Source of the DNA: UBA1306 sp964396415
GTDB lineage: Bacteria; Spirochaetota; Spirochaetia; Treponematales; Rectinemataceae
Assembly (NCBI GenBank): GCA_964396415.1
Contig: CAYNFM010000001.1
Coordinates: 62,001 to 126,000, forward strand
Reading direction: 5' to 3'
DNA length: 64,000 nt
The notes under the pieces were generated by a model. That model worked only from the letters and a program-made list of their open reading frames with translations, had not been told where the DNA came from and made no database searches. A program made the translations under genes and the position numbers. The stretch's first letter is position 1; every line of letters begins with the position of its first letter. This document shows, one piece after another, positions 1 through 8,069 of this stretch.

Positions 1-683
1 CGAAGAAGCTGCCCGACGTACAGGGCTTCGCCTTCGGTGCCTTCGCGAGCTCGGCGCGTGGCGTCTGCTCGGATTATTACGATGTAATCCAAACCAAGTC
101 CGACAAGGCAGTAATCGCGGTAGGCGACGTCGCCGGCAAAGGGGTTGCCGCCAGCATCGTGCTGGTGATGGTGCGCTCCATCCTCCACCTGATAACCGCC
201 TCTACCAAAGATGTCGCTACCCTCCTTCAATGGGTGAACCGGGGTATCACCGGTAAAGTTGACCTTGATCACTATGCGACTCTCTTCCTAGCCGCCATCG
301 ATGGTTCCTCGGGCGTGGTCGAGCTGGCCAACGCGGGGCATCAGCCCGCCTTGGCTTGCCGAGGATCCGACGGTTCCCTCGAAACCTTCGAATCCAAGAG
401 CGTACCCATCGGCGTCGAGCGCGGAACGGCGTATGCATCGTCGCGCTTCGCGATGGGCGAAGGCGACATCCTCGCGCTCTACACGGACGGCATCGTGGAG
501 ACCATGAACGCCCAAGGCAAGCAATACGGCCGCAAGAGCCTCGGTAGCGTCATTCAGCGCTCGCGCGGACTCGCGCCGTCCGAGATCGCCGAGAAAATAA
601 GGGAGGATCTATTGGAATTCGCGGGGCTCGCGCACCCGTACGACGATAGGACTGTGCTCGTGATAAAGAGAACCAAGGCATGA
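1..683 (+). CDS. SpoIIE/RsbU-type PP2C serine phosphatase, 5' partial
   Basis: The reading frame is open from base 3, so the gene begins before the window; 226 residues are visible. The PP2C/SpoIIE core is clear: SDYYDV near the window edge, then GDVAGKGVAAS (metal-binding Asp and Gly-rich turn), later LYTDGIVE and a C-terminal YDDRTVLVI (second metal-binding Asp). The family removes phosphate from a serine on STAS-domain anti-sigma antagonists, and a STAS gene lies 19 bp downstream, so that protein is the inferred substrate. Any N-terminal sensor or receiver domain is out of view. An internal ATG at 159 lies inside the catalytic domain and is not the real start. Confidence 0.9.
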   Translation, partial: KKLPDVQGFAFGAFASSARGVCSDYYDVIQTKSDKAVIAVGDVAGKGVAASIVLVMVRSILHLITASTKDVATLLQWVNRGITGKVDLDHYATLFLAAIDGSSGVVELANAGHQPALACRGSDGSLETFESKSVPIGVERGTAYASSRFAMGEGDILALYTDGIVETMNAQGKQYGRKSLGSVIQRSRGLAPSEIAEKIREDLLEFAGLAHPYDDRTVLVIKRTKA

Positions 684-702
684 CCACGGAGGAGCGGAGC
701 CA

Positions 703-1041
703 ATGGACTTGAAGATCCGCAAGAACGGCGAGAGTTACATCATCGACGTGAACGGCGAAATGGACCTCTACAATTCATACAAGCTCAAGGAACTTGTCAT
801 GAAGATGCTCGAGAAGAAGGTCGAGCGCTTTATCATCAATCTCGAGAACGTCGACTACATCGACTCGAGCGGGATCGGCGCGCTCATTTACATCTGCTCG
901 ACTATCAAGAAGATGGGGTTCAAGCTCGTGATCACCAATATCCACGGCTCCGTGAAGAAGGTCATCGAACTCACTAAGCTCATGGGATATTTCCCGATTT
1001 CGCCGACGATCGACGAAGCTCTGAAGCGGATGGAGTCCTGA
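703..1041 (+). CDS. STAS-domain anti-sigma factor antagonist (RsbV/SpoIIAA-like)
   Basis: A 112-residue single STAS domain. The motif VDYIDSSGIGAL contains the serine that the partner kinase phosphorylates in this family. A GGAGGAG ribosome-binding site precedes ATG 703. It lies between a PP2C phosphatase and an HATPase kinase, the usual arrangement of a partner switch: the unphosphorylated form binds the kinase and frees the kinase's client. Which client (a sigma factor, or a motility or c-di-GMP output) cannot be told from this window. Confidence 0.92.
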   Translation: MDLKIRKNGESYIIDVNGEMDLYNSYKLKELVMKMLEKKVERFIINLENVDYIDSSGIGALIYICSTIKKMGFKLVITNIHGSVKKVIELTKLMGYFPISPTIDEALKRMES

Positions 1042-1042
1042 C

Positions 1043-1600
1043 ATGGCAGCGGAAACGGTCAAGGATATCGTGGTCGACGAGAATTCTCCGCTCTTCGAGA
1101 GGACAGGGATGCTGCATAAGGAATTCCCTTCCGATTTTCGCCAGATTCGTTATTTTACCCTCCTGATCGTGCAATCGGCGCCGCCGGATATCAAGGAAAT
1201 AAACCTCCTCGAGCAACAGATAAGCGAGATCATTAAGAATGCAGTAAAGCACGGCAACAGGTGCGACCCCGAAAGAAAGGTCCGCGTCTGGTACTCGTTC
1301 AGCCCCGAACACGCCCATCTCATCGTCGAGGATGAAGGATCGGGCTTTCAAGACCTGGAAAGATGGAACGAATTCAATCACAAAAGGCAAAGCCTGCTCG
1401 AAGGAAACGACTTCGAAGCCCTTTCCGAGTATGTCTCCTTCCGCGGCGAAAGGGCCGACGACAACGACGGCGGTAACGCGCTCTTCGCTGCCCTTGAGTA
1501 TTGGGATGGCGGCTTCGTGTTCAACTCCAAGCGCAATTGCGTCTCGGTCCTCAAGCGCTTTCCCAAGAAGCGCCGGGGCGTAAAGGTAGTCGACAGCTAG
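1043..1600 (+). CDS. HATPase_c anti-sigma-type serine kinase (RsbW/SpoIIAB-like)
   Basis: 185 residues. The GHKL ATPase N box is EIIKNAVKHGNR and the G1 box is VEDEGSGFQ. The glycine-rich lid is less typical, reading DDNDGGNALFAAL around residues 139-151. The N-terminal 50 residues resemble the start of RsbW-like kinases. ATG 1043 follows the STAS stop with one base between, so the two are probably translationally coupled. Expected role: cytoplasmic kinase of the preceding STAS protein and inhibitor of an unidentified partner. The weak G2 region makes catalytic strength uncertain. Confidence 0.85.
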   Translation: MAAETVKDIVVDENSPLFERTGMLHKEFPSDFRQIRYFTLLIVQSAPPDIKEINLLEQQISEIIKNAVKHGNRCDPERKVRVWYSFSPEHAHLIVEDEGSGFQDLERWNEFNHKRQSLLEGNDFEALSEYVSFRGERADDNDGGNALFAALEYWDGGFVFNSKRNCVSVLKRFPKKRRGVKVVDS

Positions 1601-1646
1601 GAGGGAAGCGCCGAAACGAGCGTATCGGCCCGGGTTAGGTAACTCC

Positions 1647-2855
1647 TCATATCGGTCTCCTCGCCTTCGCGAAGACCTTCGCCAAAACGGCGCAGGAGCT
1701 CGCCGTCATCGTGGCGATGATTGCATAGCTCGCGAAGCCCGTCTTGATGCCGAATCCTTGGGAAATCCATGACATGAGGAAAGGGAAGGCGAAAAGACCG
1801 ACGCCGCCGCCGGCTACCGCAAACGATATGGCCTCCGCCTGTGAGCTTTTGCAGGAAATGCCGACGAGGGAAATTACCGTCGGGTAGACGATCGAGCAAC
1901 CGAGGCCTGCGACGAAGGTCAGCGCGGTTGGTGCCCACAGGGGGGTTCCGGGGACGATCATGAAGCCCAAGACGCACAGCGCTGCAGTCGCAGTCGTGAG
2001 GAGCAGCGAGAAGGCGATGAGCGCCGTTTCCAGGCGCTTGCCCCGGTAGAGGGCGGGTACGCCGAATCGCCCCGCAAGGAGCCCCGCCCAGAAGAGAGAA
2101 ACGGAAAGGGACGCGAAGGCGGGTTTGGCGCCGAAGATCCGCACGAAGTATTCGGCTATCCAATTCGAGATGCCGATTTCCGTCCCGACGTAAAGCAAGA
2201 GGCAGAGGAAGCCGAGGTAATAGGCGGGCTCGCGGGCGACTTTAGTATTCGTGGTACGATCCTCCGAGCGTGATTTGGAGGCTTCGAGTCGCGAAAAAGG
2301 CGAGGCTGCGAGAGCGACGGCGAGAATGGCGAAAAGGACGGCAATGGCGCGGAAGAGTATGGTCCAAGACAAATCCGAGGCCATGATCACGCTCAGGACC
2401 AGGGGACCCGAGACGGCTCCTATTGCGAAAGCGCCGTGCATGAGGTTCATCGCGCGACCGGAGCCTTGGTCGCCGTCCATGCGCAGGGTGGACCAATTGA
2501 CTGCAGGCTCGATCAATCCCTGTCCCGCCCCGATAAAAAGGTTGAGGAGGAGATTGGCCAAGAATGACGGGGTCGAGGCGAAGAAGGCAAGGCCGAGAAC
2601 GCAGCTTCCCAGGCCCGCGATCATGGTAGCCTTGGAGCCTATCGCGTTAAGCACCTTTCCCGAAAAGAGGCTTGCCAGGAAATAGGCCACGGCGCTTGCG
2701 GCTATCACGGCGCCGGCGGCGGCATAGCTCCATCGGAAATCGCCGAGTATTCTGGGGAGCGCTGCGCCGACTATCGTCATCGAAATGCCGAAGAGGGTGA
2801 AAGTAGCGAAAAGGCCTAGGAAGAGGCCGCGAAGCGGTTTGGCTATTAGGGGCAT
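1647..2855 (-). CDS. MFS transporter, FucP-like
   Basis: 402 residues and about 12 hydrophobic segments. The start is placed at ATG 2855, because AAGGAAG lies just upstream; the GTG at 2870 would put that site inside the coding region. An early stretch GAGQGLIEPAVNW and the two-half layout resemble the FucP/GGP group of sugar:proton symporters; substrate unknown. The gene starts 18 bp after the PilZ-like gene's stop and is probably co-transcribed with it. It converges on the kinase gene at 1600, with 46 bp between and no clear terminator hairpin. Confidence 0.82.
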   Translation of the reverse strand: MPLIAKPLRGLFLGLFATFTLFGISMTIVGAALPRILGDFRWSYAAAGAVIAASAVAYFLASLFSGKVLNAIGSKATMIAGLGSCVLGLAFFASTPSFLANLLLNLFIGAGQGLIEPAVNWSTLRMDGDQGSGRAMNLMHGAFAIGAVSGPLVLSVIMASDLSWTILFRAIAVLFAILAVALAASPFSRLEASKSRSEDRTTNTKVAREPAYYLGFLCLLLYVGTEIGISNWIAEYFVRIFGAKPAFASLSVSLFWAGLLAGRFGVPALYRGKRLETALIAFSLLLTTATAALCVLGFMIVPGTPLWAPTALTFVAGLGCSIVYPTVISLVGISCKSSQAEAISFAVAGGGVGLFAFPFLMSWISQGFGIKTGFASYAIIATMTASSCAVLAKVFAKARRPI

Positions 2856-2873
2856 GGGTTCTTCCTTCACGAG

Positions 2874-4124
2874 CTATTTATGCGGATTCTTGACCTTCAG
2901 ACCCTCGATTCCCGCCGCGTCCTCGTCCGTGAAGTCCCGGCCGTAGAGGCATTCGAATAGGAATCGAAAGTCTTCAGGGGCGAATGAGGAATATTCTACC
3001 CCGAAGTAGCTACGAGAGGCATCGCGGTAGACACGCTTGACCTTGGCGAGGACCTTGACGGTCCTTCCCCTCGACTTTATCGAGAGTTCCATCTCTCTCC
3101 CCGGAAGCAAGGAAGACGAGAGATCGCGGGATGAATTCGAAAAGAGGAGGCCTCCCGCGCTGATGTCGATGACGTCGGCGGAGAAGTCGCGGGCTTTCTT
3201 GGGCGCATTGCGGAAATATCCGTTGACCTTGAGCGAGTAAGCGAGGATTTTAGCGAATTGATGGAAAGTCTCGAGGAGCGGAAGATCGAAGGGGGGTCTT
3301 CCAGCCTGCGTATTGACGAGATAGACATAGCCGATGACGTATTCCTGGAAGAGCAGGGGTATCATCAACTCCGAGATCACTCCGGCAGCCTTTTTGTTGC
3401 GCTCGAAGCGCAGGACCTCGTCGCCGACGAGGTCCTCGCGCATGTCCTCGTCCCTGAGGAATTCGGCGAGTATGTCGCGCGTGATGATCCGAGCGCTGAT
3501 ATAGGGGTCGACGATGGGCAGGCCTCCGGCGGCCGACGGCAGGAAATATATCTTGCCCGTCCTGACGATCATGCGCTCTTCCAGGGTCTCGGGACGCCTG
3601 TCCTTGAACATGCGGATGGCTCGCTCGGTAGCGAACTCCGAGGCTCGCTCGTTGAACTCCCGCACGAGGGCGCGTATATCATGAGGATCGAAGGAGGAGT
3701 CGAGCTCCGGATCCGTCGTCGGCTCGAATTCTCTCGTCGTCGGGAAGGATAGCTGGTAGCGGTCGCCTTTGAATGAGATATAAACCTCGAATTCGGAAGG
3801 CGGCGTACGCCGGCTATACCTTCGACCGAGATTCTTGTACACGGCCTCGGGCATTTCCGAGATGACTATGGAGTCTCTGACTTCGAGCATTCTCGCTCGG
3901 AAGGCCATGGGCTGCTCTCGGTATATGAAGCGAAACTCGTATATCTGGCTTCGGTGGAGGAGCCTGAGCGGCATGGCGTGCGAAAAAGTGAGGCCGTCCG
4001 CGCTAATTTCCGAAATGTAACAAGGCCACTCCCCGGAGCCTGCGATGAGGAGGAACGGGACTTTGTCGTCCCGCGCGGAACCGAGGATGAATTCTTTTTC
4101 GATTCGCTTTAGATTAGTCGCCAT
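2874..4124 (-). CDS. PilZ-domain protein (spirochaete type)
   Basis: 416 residues, cytoplasmic. The C-terminal 100 residues contain DVIDISAGGLLFSNS, the D-x-S-x-x-G signature of PilZ c-di-GMP-binding domains; basic residues upstream (NAPKKARDF) could supply the arginine-rich arm but lack a textbook RxxxR. An N-terminal half (residues 20-130) also carries YISEISADGLTF and YSRRTPP, suggesting a second YcgR-N-like beta-barrel. The middle may be a divergent sensory fold. AAGGA lies 6 bp before the ATG. Leptospira and Treponema have large PilZ proteins of similar layout (family knowledge); ligand binding here is inferred. Confidence 0.72.
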   Translation of the reverse strand: MATNLKRIEKEFILGSARDDKVPFLLIAGSGEWPCYISEISADGLTFSHAMPLRLLHRSQIYEFRFIYREQPMAFRARMLEVRDSIVISEMPEAVYKNLGRRYSRRTPPSEFEVYISFKGDRYQLSFPTTREFEPTTDPELDSSFDPHDIRALVREFNERASEFATERAIRMFKDRRPETLEERMIVRTGKIYFLPSAAGGLPIVDPYISARIITRDILAEFLRDEDMREDLVGDEVLRFERNKKAAGVISELMIPLLFQEYVIGYVYLVNTQAGRPPFDLPLLETFHQFAKILAYSLKVNGYFRNAPKKARDFSADVIDISAGGLLFSNSSRDLSSSLLPGREMELSIKSRGRTVKVLAKVKRVYRDASRSYFGVEYSSFAPEDFRFLFECLYGRDFTDEDAAGIEGLKVKNPHK

Positions 4125-4133
4125 CTGACATCC

Positions 4134-4886
4134 TTATCGCCCTGGGGCGCCGGCGAGCGCATCGGGATTGAAAGCCAAGGGGCCGGACAGAGGCGGATCG
4201 AGGGCCAGCGCTTCCACGTACCAGGTATCTCCCTCCTTCCGGAGCGAAAGCAGGCCTTCGATTCTGGGACCGTCGGTCTCGGTGGGGAGGCGAATCTTCA
4301 ACGAGGCATCGCAACCTTGAATGACGACTTCCCCGAGTCTGTAAGGTACCGCGGAAGAAGCGGTAGAACCGGGCTCGGAAGGCGCGAGAAGCTCTGAAAG
4401 AGCGTCTCGGGACCGAGGTAAAAGCAGTTTCCTGTCGAGTCTTCCTTCCGCTATACCCTTCATGAAGGATGTAGCGACCACGAATACCGATGCCTCGTCA
4501 CCTTCTGCCGGTCGATAGGATTGCAAGGGGCCAAGTGAGAAATCCCGCGCGATACGAGGGATGGAAGCCGCCCTGAGTCCAAAACCGCGCAAGGCGGCGG
4601 CAAGTGGAGCGAGTACAGCGGAGGACGGCGGCGGAGCCTTCGGCTTATTGGCATCCATGGTCGCCGGCGAAGGCGGCATGAGCGCCGGCGCGGTCGGAGG
4701 TGCCGTCATGACGGTCGTATCCCTAGCCTGAGCGGATTTGGGTTGCCTTCTCGAGTAGGGGATCAGGAAGAATACCGAGGCGAAGCCAATAGCCGCAATC
4801 GCTATAGCGCAGGACGCGAGGAGGAAGCGCCGCCTTTGAACGGCGCCGGGGAGTCGACGATTTGAATCGCTATACTTGCTCGGCAT
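4134..4886 (-). CDS. Membrane-anchored protein of unknown function
   Basis: 250 residues: a basic N-terminus, one transmembrane helix at about residues 20-42 (FLLASCAIAIAAIGFASVFF), a Pro/Ala-rich linker to about residue 90, then a soluble, presumably periplasmic domain of about 160 residues ending in strands such as GDTWYVEALALDPP. No known family recognised. No Shine-Dalgarno lies before ATG 4886, but a promoter-like pair ends 11 bp upstream, so the mRNA may be leaderless. It ends 9 bp before the PilZ-like gene and probably heads that operon. Confidence 0.7.
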   Translation of the reverse strand: MPSKYSDSNRRLPGAVQRRRFLLASCAIAIAAIGFASVFFLIPYSRRQPKSAQARDTTVMTAPPTAPALMPPSPATMDANKPKAPPPSSAVLAPLAAALRGFGLRAASIPRIARDFSLGPLQSYRPAEGDEASVFVVATSFMKGIAEGRLDRKLLLPRSRDALSELLAPSEPGSTASSAVPYRLGEVVIQGCDASLKIRLPTETDGPRIEGLLSLRKEGDTWYVEALALDPPLSGPLAFNPDALAGAPGR

Positions 4887-4897
4887 TTCGTGTCAAT

Positions 4898-4925
4898 ATT
4901 TAACACAGATAAGCCGACTGGTCAA
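4898..4925 (-). promoter_or_regulatory. Candidate promoter of the 4886 gene (leaderless)
   Basis: On the minus strand, TTGACC (4925-4920), a 16-bp spacer and TTAAAT (4903-4898). Only 11 bp separate the -10 from ATG 4886, leaving an expected leader of a few bases. This agrees with the missing Shine-Dalgarno. Confidence 0.4.
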
Positions 4926-4942
4926 ATAAGGTAAACGCGGGT

Positions 4943-6208
4943 ATGAACTCTTCCGATTTGGTGCGATTCCTCACCTCGGATTTTACCGAACCGATCCGCG
5001 ATCCCCTCTGGGGCAATATTTTCCTTAGTCCTGCCCTGGAACGCCTCGCGTCCTCGGCTCCTTTCGCCAAACTCGGTCGAATTAGGCAGTTGGGGCCGGC
5101 CTTCCTAGTATATCCGGGTGCGACGCATACGCGTCGAGCACATTCCATCGGGGTCTTTCATATGGCCAGGCGTCTGATCCTGGCTCTCGCAGCTAAAGAT
5201 CAGCTGGATTTCTGTTCCCGGGATGGAATCCTAGCCTACTTGGTCGCCGCCCTTTGCCACGATATCGGACATTTTCCCTACGCTCACTCGCTCAAAGAGC
5301 TTCCTTTGGAGCGACATGAAACGCTTACGGCTCGAGAGCTCCTCTCGAAGCCGCTTTCCGATCTGGTACGCGAAGCGGGTATGGATCCCGAAATCGTGGC
5401 GGCGATCGTCGACGATGGAATTCCGAAGGGTGAAGATCGCGAAATAGGTTTTTTCCGCGGGCTTTTATCCGGAGTGCTCGATCCGGATAAGCTCGATTAC
5501 CTGAACCGCGACGCCTTCTTCTGCGGAGTGCCCTATGGTATTCAAGATTGCGACTTCGTTTTCCAGAGAGTTGCCGTAGGTACGGGCAAAGTCCTGGCTA
5601 TCGAGGAAAGGGGCCTGATGAGCGTGGAAGGGCTGCTTTTCTCCAAATATCTCATGTATCGGTCGGTTTATTGGCATAAGGGCGTACGTTCAGCCACTGC
5701 AATGATAAAAAAGGCTGTCCTCCTCGCTCTCAACGAGGGAGTCCTTCGCCCGGAGGAGCTTTATGGTCTAGACGATGACGGCTTCTACGCGAAGCTTCGG
5801 AAGATACCCTTCTCGCCCTTTTCCCTCGCCGAGGCCGTCTTCGAAGGAAGGACATACTCGACGGTATTGGATATCGCCTTTGACGAAGGGATAGAGAGCC
5901 ACCGTCGACAATTGAATCTGGAATCGCGGCTCGAATCTGAGGTCGTCCTCGCTGCCAAAGCCGGGCTTGGAAGCCTCGACTTAGTGATCGATGTCCCGGA
6001 GAGCATGTCTTTCGAGACTGATTTGCTTGTCCTCCGCGAGGATACGCGTCGCGAGGATACGCGTCGCGAGCTTCCTTTCCTGCAGAGCTCGACGGTCTTC
6101 AAGCCATTAATCGTCGACGGTTTCGTAAAGGTCCTTCGCCGCTTGCGAATCTTCGCGAAACAGCCATCGGAGGCCCTCGAGTCAGCAGCCCATGATATGT
6201 TCGCCTAG
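4943..6208 (+). CDS. HD-superfamily phosphohydrolase (COG1078/SAMHD1-like)
   Basis: 421 residues. The HD metal site is complete: H in THTRRAHSIGV, HD in CHDIGHFPYAHS, and the distal D in DPDKLDYLNRDA. This arrangement belongs to the dGTPase/SAMHD1-like group rather than to HD-GYP c-di-GMP phosphodiesterases, which lack that context here. Substrate probably a nucleotide; inferred. AAGG lies 11 bp before ATG 4943. An exact 15-bp tandem duplication (6036-6065) repeats EDTRR near residue 370. Confidence 0.83.
   Translation: MNSSDLVRFLTSDFTEPIRDPLWGNIFLSPALERLASSAPFAKLGRIRQLGPAFLVYPGATHTRRAHSIGVFHMARRLILALAAKDQLDFCSRDGILAYLVAALCHDIGHFPYAHSLKELPLERHETLTARELLSKPLSDLVREAGMDPEIVAAIVDDGIPKGEDREIGFFRGLLSGVLDPDKLDYLNRDAFFCGVPYGIQDCDFVFQRVAVGTGKVLAIEERGLMSVEGLLFSKYLMYRSVYWHKGVRSATAMIKKAVLLALNEGVLRPEELYGLDDDGFYAKLRKIPFSPFSLAEAVFEGRTYSTVLDIAFDEGIESHRRQLNLESRLESEVVLAAKAGLGSLDLVIDVPESMSFETDLLVLREDTRREDTRRELPFLQSSTVFKPLIVDGFVKVLRRLRIFAKQPSEALESAAHDMFA
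6036..6070 (+). repeat. 15-bp tandem duplication inside the HD gene
   Basis: Unit GCGAGGATACGCGTC occurs at 6036-6050 and 6051-6065 with no mismatch, followed by GCGAG of a third. It is in frame and duplicates five residues (EDTRR) in a charged loop. Confidence 0.95.
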
Positions 6209-6284
6209 CCGGTCGGCTTTGCATTTATTGCTGGTATTGCGTAATGTGCGAAAATGGCTAAACTTGAATAGAGGAGGAAGGGGC

Positions 6285-7013
6285 ATGACGGAGATCCGCA
6301 ATATTATGGAAGATGCGGTGAAAGTCTTGGTGGAGGAGCTGTTCGAGCGCGAAGATAGGGAAAAGCGACTTGGCTTTTGTACCTGCGACCAATGCAAGCT
6401 CGATGTCGCATGCTTCGTCCTTAACAGAGTCAAGCCGGAGTATATTGTCTCGAGCCGAGGGCTCGCCTATAGCGAAAAGGAAGGCCTCGATAAAGTCCAG
6501 CGTCAGGCGGATCTGATTTCCCTCGTCAAGGAGGGTTGGGGAAAGGTATCCCATGCTCCGAGGCCCACTTCCGATCATGTCCTAGGTAAAATCATGGAGG
6601 GCGATCAGGCAGGGCCGGTATTCAATTTCCCGACTATTATGGGCAGAGTATTCGACGGGCGTACTTTCGCGCCTCTGGGCGAAGGGGTCGTCCGGCTCTT
6701 ATCGGAAGGCAGGGAGACTGATATGGTCGACCCCAATTGGCAGAATCCTTTTATTCTCGCCGGTGCAACGGGTGGAACCTTCATCTTTTGGCCCGGCTCT
6801 ATCGCAGCCTCGACCAAAGACGCGGAGAAGAAATTCGGTTTCGAGATCAAGGTCGAGGTCCCTGGCCTAGAAGCCTTGTCGCATTACGTCGAGATCGATG
6901 TCGCTTCCGAACCGAGCATGCGCCTTGATTTCTCCCTGCAAAGGGTATGCAAGATTCCCGACTTGTACCTTTTCCCATCGGACCAATCGGATGAGGATAA
7001 TCAACTACAGTAA
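6285..7013 (+). CDS. ComFB-domain protein (putative cyclic-dinucleotide receptor)
   Basis: 242 residues from ATG 6285, which has GGAGGAAGGGG upstream; an in-frame ATG at 6192 overlaps the HD gene and has no such site. Residues 3-60 match late-competence protein ComFB: NIMEDAVKVLVEELF, then FCTCDQCKLDVACFVLNRV and PEYIVSSRG, including the C-x-C-x2-C cluster. ComFB proteins have recently been described as c-di-GMP/c-di-AMP receptors tied to motility or competence (established for a few species). A C-terminal part of about 150 residues has no family I recognise, making this longer than a bare ComFB. Confidence 0.78.
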   Translation: MTEIRNIMEDAVKVLVEELFEREDREKRLGFCTCDQCKLDVACFVLNRVKPEYIVSSRGLAYSEKEGLDKVQRQADLISLVKEGWGKVSHAPRPTSDHVLGKIMEGDQAGPVFNFPTIMGRVFDGRTFAPLGEGVVRLLSEGRETDMVDPNWQNPFILAGATGGTFIFWPGSIAASTKDAEKKFGFEIKVEVPGLEALSHYVEIDVASEPSMRLDFSLQRVCKIPDLYLFPSDQSDEDNQLQ

Positions 7014-7243
7014 GTTAAGAGTTCTACGGCAGGGACCAATTCGACATAATGCAGTATCGAGCGCATCCCCCTCTCCTCCAGACGTCTTATTTTCACGACG
7101 CGGTAAGCGATCATTCGGGGGCTTGCCAAGGGCGGGACTAGAACTCTGCCATTGATATCGACGAGTTGATCGATCTTCAATGGCGCATCGAGTTCCTGGC
7201 TCTCGCCCTCCGGATATACAATAAAGCATTCCTCGATCGTCAT
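7001..7243 (-). CDS. Small conserved-looking protein of unknown function
   Basis: 80 residues from ATG 7243; a TTG two codons earlier is less likely. Sequence features such as LKIDQLVDINGRVLVPP and AYRVVKIRRLEERG suggest one compact beta-rich domain. Function unknown. Its last 13 bp overlap the end of the ComFB gene on the other strand. There is no Shine-Dalgarno, but a promoter-like pair ends 9 bp before the ATG, implying a leaderless transcript. The promoter and the protein-like composition argue that this is a gene rather than a shadow. Confidence 0.55.
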   Translation of the reverse strand: MTIEECFIVYPEGESQELDAPLKIDQLVDINGRVLVPPLASPRMIAYRVVKIRRLEERGMRSILHYVELVPAVELLTYCS

Positions 7244-7252
7244 ATGCAAAAA

Positions 7253-7282
7253 AGAATACGTCTTTGAGATGGCCTTTGTAAA
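7253..7282 (-). promoter_or_regulatory. Candidate promoter of the 7243 gene (leaderless)
   Basis: Minus strand TTTACA (7282-7277), 18-bp spacer, TATTCT (7258-7253). The -10 ends 9 bp before ATG 7243. Confidence 0.4.
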
Positions 7283-7536
7283 TATCGTTTACTCGGCCAA
7301 CCCCGCACCCGTAGACAGAAAGGAAGATATTTCGCAGCTCTCTTTTCCTATCGGTCCTTCGATTTTTACCAGAAGGAAAATGAATCGGCATAGTTCTTCA
7401 TTTACAGATTTAGAATTACTTCAATTCCACTTTCTCTGTCGATCCTTTCGGTCGAGACTCTGCGATACCTATACATGCGTCGAGGCTTTCTGTCATAAAA
7501 TAGGGTTCTGTCGAGTGTTTTTTGAATTTAGCTTTG

Positions 7537-7567
7537 TTGACAGTTCCTCATCCCGAAGTAGTATACA
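7537..7567 (+). promoter_or_regulatory. Promoter of mraZ / dcw cluster
   Basis: Perfect -35 TTGACA at 7537-7542. Two -10 choices: TAGTAT (7559-7564, 16-bp spacer) or TATACA (7562-7567, 19 bp). It sits directly upstream of the MraZ repeats. Confidence 0.65.
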
Positions 7568-7575
7568 GTGCGTGG

Positions 7576-7610
7576 TGGGAAAAAGTGGTAAAACGTAGGA
7601 ACTTGTGGCA
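7576..7610 (+). promoter_or_regulatory. MraZ operator: four TGGNA-type repeats in 10-bp phase
   Basis: TGGGA (7576), TGGTA (7586), TAGGA (7596) and TGGCA (7606) start exactly 10 bp apart. MraZ in E. coli and mycoplasmas binds TGGGN repeats with 5-bp gaps just before mraZ (established). The third repeat also serves as the Shine-Dalgarno, so binding could affect transcription start while the RNA keeps its ribosome site. Confidence 0.75.
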
Positions 7611-8054
7611 ATGAATCTACTTACTGGCGAGTTCAGGAATACCCTGGACGAAAAAGGACGACTTTCTCTTCCGGCGAGGCTCCGAGGAGAGCTGCCAGGG
7701 AGCGAGCTGGTCCTTACACAGGGAGTGGATTCATGTCTCTGGCTTTTCCCGCCCGATCAGTGGGCCGCGCTTTCGAAGAAGCTCATGGAGTCGACGAGTC
7801 TTTTCGCTGCTAGAGCACGTCTCGTGCAGAGGCGTATCATCGCGCCCGCTCAGGAGGTAGAGGTCGATAAACTCGGTAGGATAGCCATTCCTCAGAGCCT
7901 TCGCGAATTCGCGGGCTTGACTAAGGAATGCGTAATCCTTGGCATTTCGAAGTACGTCGAGATTTGGGACGGCGAAGCGTATCGAAAGTATTTGGAGGAA
8001 AACGAGTCCGAATTCCTGGCCGCGGCCGAAGAACTGGGAGGCCTGACGCTATAA
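7611..8054 (+). CDS. mraZ: Transcriptional regulator MraZ
   Basis: 147 residues with two AbrB-like SpoVT halves; each carries the D-x-x-x-R signature, LDEKGRLSLP near residue 14 and VDKLGRIAIP near residue 91. It opens the division/wall cluster, as in most bacteria, and is a DNA-binding autoregulator in studied species. Start chosen at ATG 7611 (TAGGA 10 bp upstream) over the GTG at 7605, which is too close to that site. The four repeats immediately upstream fit self-regulation. Confidence 0.95.
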   Translation: MNLLTGEFRNTLDEKGRLSLPARLRGELPGSELVLTQGVDSCLWLFPPDQWAALSKKLMESTSLFAARARLVQRRIIAPAQEVEVDKLGRIAIPQSLREFAGLTKECVILGISKYVEIWDGEAYRKYLEENESEFLAAAEELGGLTL

Positions 8055-8069
8055 AGCGTCGGGACGGTC

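Larger units (their letters stand above)
7244..7610. other. AT-rich intergenic region upstream of the dcw cluster
   Basis: 367 bp with distinctly lower GC than its flanks. It holds the minus-strand promoter of the small gene, the mraZ promoter and the MraZ boxes. A 109-codon open frame (7269-7598) has no ribosome-binding site and reads like non-coding DNA. No tRNA or strong terminator was seen. Confidence 0.7.

Noticed and set aside
4871..4896. TTGACA-N16-TATAGC on the minus strand
   Set aside because: The -10 lies within the coding region of the 4886 gene, so a transcript from it would miss the start codon.
7269..7598. 109-codon frame in the mraZ upstream region
   Set aside because: No ribosome site, covers the mraZ promoter and operator, and translated sequence is Ser/Phe/Cys-rich without protein character.
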